NCBI RefSeq assembly: GCF_900094885.1
Contig: NZ_FMBL01000001.1
Coordinates: 152,867-216,866, forward strand
Direction of reading: 5' to 3'
Source: Bifidobacterium commune
GTDB lineage: Bacteria; Actinomycetota; Actinomycetes; Actinomycetales; Bifidobacteriaceae
Length of the DNA: 64,000 nt
The position numbers and the translations under genes were made by a program. The notes beneath the pieces were generated by a model. It made no database searches, had not been told where the DNA came from, and saw only the letters and a list, made by a program, of their open reading frames with translations. Within the stretch, counting starts at the first letter, position 1; every line of letters begins with the position of its first letter. Positions 8,310 to 16,126 of the stretch are shown piece after piece.

Positions 8310-9932
8310 TCAGACTTCCGGGCCATCCCCAGCATCCTTGTTGTCCCCGTCTGTATCGGTGCTTTCATCGCCCGTTTCGCCGGGGTTGTCGGCATTTCCA
8401 TTATCGGCATCACCTGCACTGTCACCGTCATTGTTTCCATCGTGTTGAGCGTTGAGTAGCTTCTCAAGTTCGGCGTCCCAATCGATGCCTGGTTTGCCTG
8501 AGACGGGGTCGTTGGCGGAGACGTCGACGTCGGTATCGATGGCGTTGCCGTCTGCACCGTCACCGTTGTCCGTGATTGTCGTAGGATCCTGAGTGCTGCC
8601 ATTGTTGCCGTCGAGTTCCGGTAGTTTGGGCAGCAGATCGGGATGTGACCACATTTCGTCACGCGCTTGGTCGCCCTTTTCCGTTCCGATTTTTTCCCAG
8701 ATTTCGGCTGCTTCCCGCATTCGCTTCGGCCGCAGTTCCATCCCGAGCAGGCTTTCGAAAGTCTGCTCGGCGGGACCACCTACCGCACGTTCGCGTCGCA
8801 CCATTTCGCGCAACTGCTCGATGTGTGGGATATGGGCCATGCCGGCTTTCCAGGTCACCGCGTCAACCCAGCCTTCTACCAGCGCCAGCAGCGTTTCCAG
8901 GCTATTCAACGCCTCTTTTTGTTCCGGTGTGTCAGAGATGCCCACCTTTGTTAGATCAACGGCGCCGGAAATGGAGTCGGGATCCATCGATGTGGCTTCC
9001 CTCAGCTGTTCTTCCACAGCATCCAGATCAATGCTGATGCCGCGAGCATACTTGCCGATCAGTGCTTCGAAGCGGGGCATCAGCCATGGCACATGAGCGA
9101 AAAGCCTGGCGTGGGCAACTTCCTCGAGGGAAAGAAAAGCAAGTACTTCGTCTTCGTTGATTTCCAAGGTCTTGGCGTATTCGATCGCATTTTGGGCGAT
9201 GAGCGCTCCGGCCGGGTTCTTTTGCAAGGCAATACCTTGGTCAAAGCTGCCGCGTACCTCATGGGAAAGCTCGCCTGCTGCACGACCGAGCTGTGTGGAA
9301 AACGCCGTGTTGCCGAGAACCTTGATGATGTTGGCGGGATCTTTCATGTTTTCCGGAATCGGAACGGGTATCGGCCCGGCGAATATACCGGCGATTTCAC
9401 CGCCATCGAAGGCGTCGTTGAATCGTTCAGAAATGACGCTGGAAAGCGCATTGCTCATTGATTCTTCCACTGGACTGGCGAATTTGGCCCATGAGTCAAG
9501 CGTTGCGTTAACCCAGTCGGCACGTGTGAAGACCTGTGGTTCGCCCGGGGCGGGATCGATATCGCATGTCGTGTCAAGCCAGAGGTTCGCCTCGCTCATC
9601 GCGCGACGCACGGCCTCGCCTTGGGAAGCGCTGACACTTTGTTCGCTACCGTCGTCATTGGCGATGGCCAAAGCCAGCGAAATCGCCAACTTGGTGTTGA
9701 CGGGTCCCTCGTCAGCGCTTTGTTGCATATCGCCAACGGTGTTGAGGCCGCTGGAAGTAAACGCATTCATCAGTGCTTTGACTTCCGAAGGTTTGGGCAG
9801 CTTAGACAGATCCTGCCCGATAAGTTGATTCTTGATGGAATCGGGCAAGGCGCTTAGTTGTTGGAAAGCCATGTCGCCCTGAATCTGCCCAAAGCAATCG
9901 ATCAGCCATTGGTGGATCGTATTTTCGTCCAT
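8310..9932 (-). CDS. Zincin_2 (DUF2342) family putative metalloprotease/hydrolase with acidic tail
   Basis: The 540-residue product matches the actinobacterial Zincin_2 family, with LEEVAHARLFAHVPWL near residue 270 and downstream helices ending in RPKRMREAAEIWEKI. The motif reads EEVAH where active relatives have HExxH, so metal binding is doubtful; a known subgroup of the family shows the same change. The last ~85 residues are rich in Asp, Gly and Asn, interrupted by a short motif GIDWDAELEKLL. The start chosen (MDENTIHQW, ATG at 9932) has AAAGGACA upstream; the frame extends 31 codons further without support. It stands alone, divergent from the Lon-like protease gene. Confidence 0.8.
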   Translation of the reverse strand: MDENTIHQWLIDCFGQIQGDMAFQQLSALPDSIKNQLIGQDLSKLPKPSEVKALMNAFTSSGLNTVGDMQQSADEGPVNTKLAISLALAIANDDGSEQSVSASQGEAVRRAMSEANLWLDTTCDIDPAPGEPQVFTRADWVNATLDSWAKFASPVEESMSNALSSVISERFNDAFDGGEIAGIFAGPIPVPIPENMKDPANIIKVLGNTAFSTQLGRAAGELSHEVRGSFDQGIALQKNPAGALIAQNAIEYAKTLEINEDEVLAFLSLEEVAHARLFAHVPWLMPRFEALIGKYARGISIDLDAVEEQLREATSMDPDSISGAVDLTKVGISDTPEQKEALNSLETLLALVEGWVDAVTWKAGMAHIPHIEQLREMVRRERAVGGPAEQTFESLLGMELRPKRMREAAEIWEKIGTEKGDQARDEMWSHPDLLPKLPELDGNNGSTQDPTTITDNGDGADGNAIDTDVDVSANDPVSGKPGIDWDAELEKLLNAQHDGNNDGDSAGDADNGNADNPGETGDESTDTDGDNKDAGDGPEV

Positions 9933-10121
9933 ACCGTTTTGTCCTTTGCCGTCGCTCGTCGAAGCACAGTGCCTACAGACGATTTCTGATTCAATAGTAT
10001 GGTCTTCCATGGTCTTCATCGCCATTATTTACGCCAAAGAATGATAATTGACGCGCTGTGTCATTCTTTATCTATGGCCTTTATTGAAGGGAGTCTCTAC
10101 GAGACGGCATAATTGGTAGCT

Positions 10122-11228
10122 ATGGTACGCAGTAAACACAGTCAAACGAACGGTCGTCGAACGTCCGCGGCTAGGCGGGGGCGTCATGCGACGGTTTCGC
10201 CATCTGTGCGGCGACGGAGTACCGGCGTCACGAAAGGTCTTCGGGTAGCTCCCAGCAATGGCGCAAGAAGTGAGAGTGAAGGTATAGTCGATACCGGTTC
10301 GGAACCTCAGAATCCCCGTAACGTCGCTAGTACCCGGGGCGGTAGCGGTTCACAGGTAACGGCCAATGGTTGGCGCGGCTTGCTCGATAAAGTCAGGTAC
10401 CTCTTCCTCGGTCACTCGCTGAGGTACCTCGCTGGGATGATTTGCGCCATGCTGTGCTTGATCGTACTGGTTCTTCCGTCCCCATACGTCATCGAAACGC
10501 CAGGTCCGACTCAGGACGTGCTCGGCAAAGTCCACGGTAAGGAAGTCATATCGGTTGGCGATGTCGATTCGCATGCAACCACGGGCAAGCTTCTGATGCT
10601 GACGGTTAATACCCAGGGCGCGCCGGGAGGGTCTCACAATCTGGGTGTCCAGACCTTGATTGCATGGATCGCGCCCGCGCAATACGCCATTCCTACCGAG
10701 GCAATCTTCCCTGTGGGGCAGACGCGCGACCAATACATGAAAATTTCTGCTATACAGATGTCCAATTCTCAGAAGAGTGCCACCGCCGCGGCACTTGATT
10801 ATGCCAAGGAGCGTGGAATTGACGGTGCTGATACCGCCAAGGTCAGTGTGCACATCGGAGATATTGGCGGATCTTCGGCGGGCATGATGTATGCGCTGGG
10901 TGTTCTGACCAAGCTCACACCGGAAGATGAAACTGGTGGTAAGACGATTGCTGGCACCGGTACGATTGATAAAAAGGGCGAAGTCGGTGAAATTGGTGGT
11001 ATCCAACTCAAGATGCTCGCCGCCAAACGCGATGGGGCCACTTACTTCTTGGCTCCAGCGGCCAACTGTAATGAGGTGGTCGGGCATGTGCCTTCCGGCT
11101 TGCGCGTTGTGAAAGTGTCGACGCTTGATGAGGCATATAGGTCGCTTGAAGCTATCGGTAACGGTAGGGACGCGGATTTGCCGTATTGCACTGCAACTCG
11201 ACCGGGAGTAGATCAGAGGCAAAACTGA
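10122..11228 (+). CDS. Membrane-anchored Lon-like serine protease (YlbL family, PDZ-less)
   Basis: 368 residues: a basic, Ser/Arg-rich cytoplasmic N-terminus of ~90 residues, one membrane helix (YLAGMICAMLCLIVLVL), then an extracytoplasmic part starting IETPGPTQDV, ending in a Lon-type (S16) catalytic domain. The Ser-Lys dyad is visible at S252 (GDIGGSSAGMM) and K297 (GIQLKMLAAKRDGA), with TIAGTGTIDKKGEVGEIGG between. The family normally has a PDZ domain between the TGKL region and the protease domain; here only a short linker is present (AALDYAKERGIDGAD). ATG at 10122 is preferred over the upstream in-frame TTG. It is a single gene between the Zincin_2 and DUF3052 genes. Substrate unknown. 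Confidence 0.88.
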   Translation: MVRSKHSQTNGRRTSAARRGRHATVSPSVRRRSTGVTKGLRVAPSNGARSESEGIVDTGSEPQNPRNVASTRGGSGSQVTANGWRGLLDKVRYLFLGHSLRYLAGMICAMLCLIVLVLPSPYVIETPGPTQDVLGKVHGKEVISVGDVDSHATTGKLLMLTVNTQGAPGGSHNLGVQTLIAWIAPAQYAIPTEAIFPVGQTRDQYMKISAIQMSNSQKSATAAALDYAKERGIDGADTAKVSVHIGDIGGSSAGMMYALGVLTKLTPEDETGGKTIAGTGTIDKKGEVGEIGGIQLKMLAAKRDGATYFLAPAANCNEVVGHVPSGLRVVKVSTLDEAYRSLEAIGNGRDADLPYCTATRPGVDQRQN

Positions 11229-11437
11229 TTTAATCGTTACGCGAGGAAACTGCGACTCCGGGGTTGCCGCGTTACTGACGTGGCGGCCCCTTCATGGTTT
11301 CGTGCTGATTGACGATAGGGCGTCGATCATGAGAAAATCGTGCTTTGAGGACAATAATTCACGGTTTGGGTATTGCAATATGGTTATTTTCTCGGTTGTT
11401 TTGCGTACTGTTCCTTACGGTTTGATATATTGGAAGT

Positions 11438-11854
11438 GTGAATGAAACGGCATCAAAAAACGCTGAAGAGTTCGGTTTCCATGAAGGTGACATCGTACAG
11501 GAATGGCTGTGGGATGACGACGTAAGTGAGACCATCCGAGAAAAGATCATGGATCTGACCGGCCAGGATTTGGTCGACGAAGATTACGCTTCCGCAGTGG
11601 ACGGCGTCATCATCTGGTGGCGTGACGGAGACGATGAGGACGATTTGGCCGATACCATTGTGGACGCATATAGCGTCGTCGGTGAAGACGGACCGTTGTG
11701 GATTATCACTCCGAAGCCTGGGCGTTCGGGTGCTCCGGCGTCCAATACGGTGCAATCCGCGGCGAAGACGGCCGGTATGAATGCTGCCACCCCGCTTACT
11801 GTTTCGGAGGATTGGAACGGCATCCGTTTGCGTGCCTTCGGCAAGGGACGTTAA
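11438..11854 (+). CDS. DUF3052 family protein
   Basis: A 138-residue acidic protein starting at a GTG (MNETASKNAEEFGFHEGDIVQEWLWDDDV). The conserved actinobacterial DUF3052 pattern is clear: a G-x-x-V-Q-E stretch, a DEDYASAVDGVIIWWRDGD core and a C-terminal GPLWIITPKPGR strand followed by a Ser-rich end. It has no signal or membrane segment. Function is not established. It is followed by a strong bidirectional terminator shared with the convergent glyA gene. Confidence 0.85.
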   Translation: MNETASKNAEEFGFHEGDIVQEWLWDDDVSETIREKIMDLTGQDLVDEDYASAVDGVIIWWRDGDDEDDLADTIVDAYSVVGEDGPLWIITPKPGRSGAPASNTVQSAAKTAGMNAATPLTVSEDWNGIRLRAFGKGR

Positions 11855-11905
11855 ATACAATGTTCAAGGCTTTCAAATCGTAGCTGATACCGATTGAGGG
11901 CATTA

Positions 11906-11943
11906 AAAAGTCTCCGCCAACGTGCAGTTGGCGGAGACTTTTG
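11906..11943. terminator. Bidirectional intrinsic terminator, DUF3052 / glyA
   Basis: An inverted repeat with arms TCTCCGCCAAC (11911-11921) and GTTGGCGGAGA (11927-11937), a 5-base loop GTGCA, an A-run on the left and T-run on the right. It lies between the convergent stops of DUF3052 and glyA, so it can serve both strands. Confidence 0.9.
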
Positions 11944-11956
11944 CGTCTGTATTGCT

Positions 11957-13276
11957 TTACAGGCCGGGGTAAAGTGGGAAATCCACGGTTAGCTTGGATA
12001 CACGCGCGCTGAGTGCCTCCACATCGGCGTCTTTACCGTTTGCCAAAGCGGTGCCGATGATGTCGGCTACCTCCTCATACTGAGGGGCCGCGAAGCCGCG
12101 AGTTGCCAAAGCCGATGTGCCGATGCGTAGTCCGGAGGCAACCGATGCTGGTCGTGGATCGAACGGCACGGTGTTGCGGTTGACAGTGATGCCGCATGAG
12201 GCGAGTAGATTTTCTGCGGCCAATCCGTCCATTTCACTGTTGCGTAGGTCAACCATCACCAGATGCACATCGGTGCCGCCTGTCAGAACACTGATGCCTT
12301 GGGCCTTGAGGTCTTCGGAAGTGAGACGGTCGGCGAGGATCTTTGCGCCTTCGATCGTGCGTTCCATACGCTGCTTGAAGGCATCTGAACCGGCTACTTT
12401 GAATGCCACGGCTTTGGCTGCGATGATGTGCATCAGCGGTCCACCCTGCTGGCCAGGGAAGACTGCTGAATTGAGCTTTTTGCCATACTCTTCTTTGGAC
12501 AGGATGAAGCCGGAACGCGGGCCGCCAAGCGTTTTGTGGGCTGTCGAGGAGACTACATCGGCGTAGGGTACTGGGCTTGGATGAAGTCCTGCGGCTACCA
12601 TGCCGGCAAAGTGTGCCATGTCGACCCAGAACTTGGCGCCCACCTCATCCGCGATTTCCTTCATCGCCTTGAAGTCCTCGATGCGCGGGTAGGCGCTCCA
12701 TCCGCCGATGATGAGTTGGGGGTGGGTCTCAAGTGCCCGCTGTCGTATGATTTCCGGATCGATGAGGAAGGTTTCGGGATTTACTCCGTATGTTTCCGCC
12801 TTGTAGAACTTGCCTGAGAAATTCATCTTGGTGCCATGCGTCAAATGCCCGCCGTGGTCGAGCGCCAAGCCAAGCACGGTGTCGCCCGGCTTGATAAGCG
12901 CTTGGTAAACGGCGGCGTTGGCCTGCGCGCCGGAATGAGGCTGGACATTGGCAAATTCCGCGCCGAACAGTTCCTTGGCTCGGTTGCGGGCGATCGTCTC
13001 GACGCCGTCTACGAACTCACAGCCGCCGTAATAGCGTCGTCCGGGGTACCCTTCCGCGTATTTGTTGGTGAGAACGGACCCCTGTGCATCCAGAACTGCA
13101 CGAGGTACGAAGTTTTCGGAGGCGATCATTTCAAGACCGTTCTGCTGCCGCTTGAGTTCGCTGTCGATCAGTGCCGAGATTTCGGGGTCCATTTGAGCAA
13201 TGGGTTCGTTGAACATATCCGACGAACGCTGCGCGACCGCAGGATTGAATGTGTCGGTTTTATATGGTTCCGCCAT
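11957..13276 (-). CDS. glyA: Serine hydroxymethyltransferase
   Basis: A PLP enzyme that interconverts serine and glycine while charging tetrahydrofolate with a one-carbon unit. The 439-residue protein shows [11 protein letters not shown], the [16 protein letters not shown] stretch, a [14 protein letters not shown] motif and the PLP-lysine motif [14 protein letters not shown]. The start at 13276 ([10 protein letters not shown]) has AAGGAG seven bases upstream; the frame runs 22 codons further without support. It is a single gene; its upstream 248 bases to the tRNA show no riboswitch I can recognise. Confidence 0.97.
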   Translation of the reverse strand: MAEPYKTDTFNPAVAQRSSDMFNEPIAQMDPEISALIDSELKRQQNGLEMIASENFVPRAVLDAQGSVLTNKYAEGYPGRRYYGGCEFVDGVETIARNRAKELFGAEFANVQPHSGAQANAAVYQALIKPGDTVLGLALDHGGHLTHGTKMNFSGKFYKAETYGVNPETFLIDPEIIRQRALETHPQLIIGGWSAYPRIEDFKAMKEIADEVGAKFWVDMAHFAGMVAAGLHPSPVPYADVVSSTAHKTLGGPRSGFILSKEEYGKKLNSAVFPGQQGGPLMHIIAAKAVAFKVAGSDAFKQRMERTIEGAKILADRLTSEDLKAQGISVLTGGTDVHLVMVDLRNSEMDGLAAENLLASCGITVNRNTVPFDPRPASVASGLRIGTSALATRGFAAPQYEEVADIIGTALANGKDADVEALSARVSKLTVDFPLYPGL

Positions 13277-13523
13277 TGTTGACTCCTTGTATTTCGTTGA
13301 ATTGTCTGACATTGCATCAGGTGATGCCCGTTCTGTTCTCAATCGGTTTTCGCTGCAAAGAGGAAAATCCTAGGCGTAATGTTGTACGGACATCCGCCTA
13401 GTTGAAAATATTGCCAGAAACGTTCATCGGATGCGTCGTTCATCCTACTTCGTGGATAAAAATGATTTTAGATTGTTGTATCAGGGACATTTAGAAGCGT
13501 AACGATTTGGCGAAATTGAAAGG

Positions 13524-13598
<75 letters not shown>

Positions 13599-13633
13599 GT
13601 AATCCTAAACCAGTGTAGCGCAACGCTTGTCCA

Positions 13634-13681
13634 TCGGGGTGTCGGGCCTGTTTTAATTCGGGGTGTCGGTCCTGTTTTAAT
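13634..13681. repeat. 24-bp perfect-spacing tandem duplication upstream of tRNA-Val
   Basis: Two adjacent 24-base copies, 13634-13657 and 13658-13681, differ at one position (GTCGGGCCTG versus GTCGGTCCTG) and both end TGTTTTAAT. They lie 36 bases before the 5' end of the tRNA on the minus strand and about 90 bases before the next plus-strand gene. Origin unknown; an insertion-element end or a tRNA-promoter duplication are both possible. Confidence 0.85.
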
Positions 13682-13770
13682 AAAAAGGAATGGATGATGT
13701 TACTTCTTAATGCTTAAAAGTTATATTTCGTGCTTATTGAGAGATGTAGAAAAACAGCGAGGATTCTAGG

Positions 13771-14605
13771 GTGAATGAGCAAGCTCCGGAGAGTTGCAAC
13801 AAGGTGGAGACCATCGTTGATTCCGTGGTGGAATGTGACCCATATAGAGAGCAAATTCCGGTGATGTCGGATGGTCCGTCTGCATGTGACGAGAAGGTGT
13901 TTGATTTCACGCTGATGGGTCCGATGTGGTGGGAGTTCGTGATGGCGTCGAACGCCTACGGCCGCGGGCTGCGCAGTATTTTCCTGCCGTGGGCTCTGTT
14001 CTTCGTTCCTATCGTTTGGGTGTTCTGGGATTCGATGGTTGGGTCGTCCTTTAATGATTCCGCGGCGACGGAGGATTTTGCCATCTGTGTTGGTCTGATG
14101 GTGCTTTGTTTGTCTCTTTGTGGTGGTCCGCTGGCTTGTTGGGGTGTGGTGAACAACGTGGTGCGGTTTGTGTCGGGTTGGTTTCCGGTGCGTGGTTTGA
14201 ACACGGTTGATATCTGGCGGGTTTTGATCCAGCGGCGCAGGGGTGTTTTTGATTCGCGTTGGAGTACGCCGTGCCGTCTGATGGTGGACGGGGACGGGTT
14301 GGTGCTGGAGCGTTGGTTAGAGCCGTGCGACGGGCGGGGGCGAGGCTGTGTATCGTGTGTCCGGCGTGAGCTGGCGTCGGTTGGATTGCGTGCGGTTGAC
14401 GGAGCATGCGGTGGTGTTTTCATCGTCGGCGGGGGACGAGTCTTCCTCGGATGTGTCGTCTGCGGCTGCGCATGTGGAGGCGGCTGGTCTGGACGGGTGC
14501 GTGCTGGTGGATCGTTCGGTGGAGCATGTCGAGGACACGAACCGTCTGCTGATGATTGCGGGCGCGATGCAGCGTGACGAGGAGACCCTAAGGACTGAGT
14601 GCTGA
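13771..14605 (+). pseudogene. Membrane protein gene with frameshift at a G-tract
   Basis: The frame from the GTG at 13771 encodes an acidic N-terminus, two hydrophobic segments (IFLPWALFFVPIVWVFWDSM and ICVGLMVLCLSLCGGPLACWG) and a soluble part ending sensibly at LMVDGDGLVLERWLEPCDG. After G14336-14340 it turns Gly/Cys/Arg-rich and unlike protein, while the +1 frame continues as GEAVYRVSGVSWRRLDCVRL to a stop at 14605. Removing one G from the five-G run joins them. I do not recognise the family. Either a sequencing error, a slippery phase-variable tract, or an early pseudogene. It lies between the tRNA and the DivIVA-motif gene. Confidence 0.75.
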
Positions 14606-14744
14606 CGTGAGTGGCGGATGCTGATGAGACCTTTGTTGTTCTATAGTGCATCGTTGGTAGACGGCGACTGTGTGCAAGCTTCGGATCACCGGCGGGGCAA
14701 CGGTTTGGAGATTATTTCGTTAGCGTTGCGTCTCAGCGCTCCCG

Positions 14745-14777
14745 TACAATAGGCGCATTGTGTATATCACTAGGAGG
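14745..14777 (+). promoter_or_regulatory. Probable -10 element and ribosome binding site of the DivIVA-motif gene
   Basis: TACAAT at 14745-14750 is a good -10 hexamer; TTAGCG at 14720-14725 could be a -35 at 19-base spacing, which is weak. AGGAGG at about 14772-14777 lies eight bases before the ATG at 14786. Confidence 0.45.
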
Positions 14778-14785
14778 CACAACTG

Positions 14786-16084
14786 ATGGATGGACAGTCA
14801 GAGAACAATCACAGCTCGACCGGAATCAATTTTGCGGGGAAGCGTAAATGGGGCTATGACGTCGATCAGGTCGATGCTTTCCTTGATCTCGCACACGAGA
14901 AGTATGACAGGAATGATGGCTCGCTTACGCAGAAGGACATTCAGAGTGCTGCCTTCAAGTTTGCGAAAGGCGGCTATGTCATAGCCGAGGTCGATGCTGC
15001 TCTGGCCCGCCTCGAGCGAGCGGTGGTCGATAGAGAGACTGCACGTCAGATTGCAGGCGAAGGCCGCGTGGCGTGGCAGGCTGAGACCATGAAGATCTAT
15101 CAGATGCTGAGGGAACACGCGCAACGCGCGCGTCGTGAGCGTTTTATGCGTGGCGAGAAAAAGTCCCCGTCATACGACATGAAGCAGGTTGATCGACTCA
15201 TCGACCAGATCATCATCCGCACGTCGGATGATCTGGGAGTTGAATCCATGACTAAAGCCGAATCCCGCAACCTTGCTGATCTCAATGCCAGCGCTGTTTC
15301 CAATGTTATCTTTACACAGCGCAAGGGCAAGCGCGGTTACGATGAACGTCAGGTTGACTTCTATCTTCACGTGTGTGTTCGGTTGCTCAGCCGCATCGAA
15401 TCTTATGAGCGTGTGGGTGATAATCCCGAAACGGGCAACACACAAGCTGTTTCCGCGCAGTTCGCGACGGGCCACACCATGCCATTGCAGAGTCCTGAGC
15501 CGGCTAATACCGGGGTCAGTCCGTTGATTGACGAGGGCGCCATGGCCGCGTTCAGTGATTCTGCGTCTGTTGTGCCCCAACCTGAACCAATGACCTCGGC
15601 GCAATCGTCAGTGCTCAACGATTTACCTTTGACAGCAGCTCAGCCGGATTCTGATTCTGTCTTCCAGACTCCTGTCCAGGCTGCTCCCGTTCCGGTCGTT
15701 CCGGAATCGCCCGGTACTCAGCCCGTTGTTTCCAATGACCCACCGGTTATTCCAGTGTTGCCTGATAATGCCGTCACTTCCGCTCAGGCGCAAAGTGTGC
15801 CGTCTGTGCAGAATCCTTCCTTTGCCGAGGCGAATACTGGGTCCGACGGTAATTCATCGTTGGCTGCTCTGGCCAATCTTTCAAATCCCCCCGAGGTTCA
15901 GGGGGAAACTGCTTCGTTTGGTTCTCCGGTGTCGGATACCGCGGCTGCACAGGTCAGTGAGAGCACCATGGTTGATTCGTTCGGGTACGTAACGAACGGC
16001 GACAGCGACGATGCGGGCATTCCGAATCTATCCTTCCAAGATTTCGAGACTTTGAACCACGAAGAACCGAAGTCCGGCGAATGA
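14786..16084 (+). CDS. Multi-module DivIVA-motif protein
   Basis: The 432-residue protein carries four copies of a DivIVA-like signature (aromatic, Gly-Tyr-x-x-x-x-Val-Asp, then a helix): KWGYDVDQVDAFLD, FAKGGYVIAEVDAALARLE, SPSYDMKQVDRLID and KRGYDERQVDFYLHV, arranged as two pairs within residues ~15-215. From about residue 220 it is a Pro/Ser/Gln/Val-rich disordered tail ending in an acidic segment. Unlike Wag31 it has no long coiled coil and no membrane segment. DivIVA motifs bind curved membrane; a role in cell shape or polar organisation is inference. It starts at an ATG with a strong AGGAGG and is followed 42 bases later by the membrane hydrolase. Confidence 0.8.
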   Translation: MDGQSENNHSSTGINFAGKRKWGYDVDQVDAFLDLAHEKYDRNDGSLTQKDIQSAAFKFAKGGYVIAEVDAALARLERAVVDRETARQIAGEGRVAWQAETMKIYQMLREHAQRARRERFMRGEKKSPSYDMKQVDRLIDQIIIRTSDDLGVESMTKAESRNLADLNASAVSNVIFTQRKGKRGYDERQVDFYLHVCVRLLSRIESYERVGDNPETGNTQAVSAQFATGHTMPLQSPEPANTGVSPLIDEGAMAAFSDSASVVPQPEPMTSAQSSVLNDLPLTAAQPDSDSVFQTPVQAAPVPVVPESPGTQPVVSNDPPVIPVLPDNAVTSAQAQSVPSVQNPSFAEANTGSDGNSSLAALANLSNPPEVQGETASFGSPVSDTAAAQVSESTMVDSFGYVTNGDSDDAGIPNLSFQDFETLNHEEPKSGE

Positions 16085-16126
16085 TCGATTTCCGGAAAGG
16101 CTCGATGGAAACGATTATTACTCACT

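Noticed and set aside
13634-13681. CRISPR-like repeat
   Set aside because: Only two directly adjacent copies, no spacers and no cas genes nearby.
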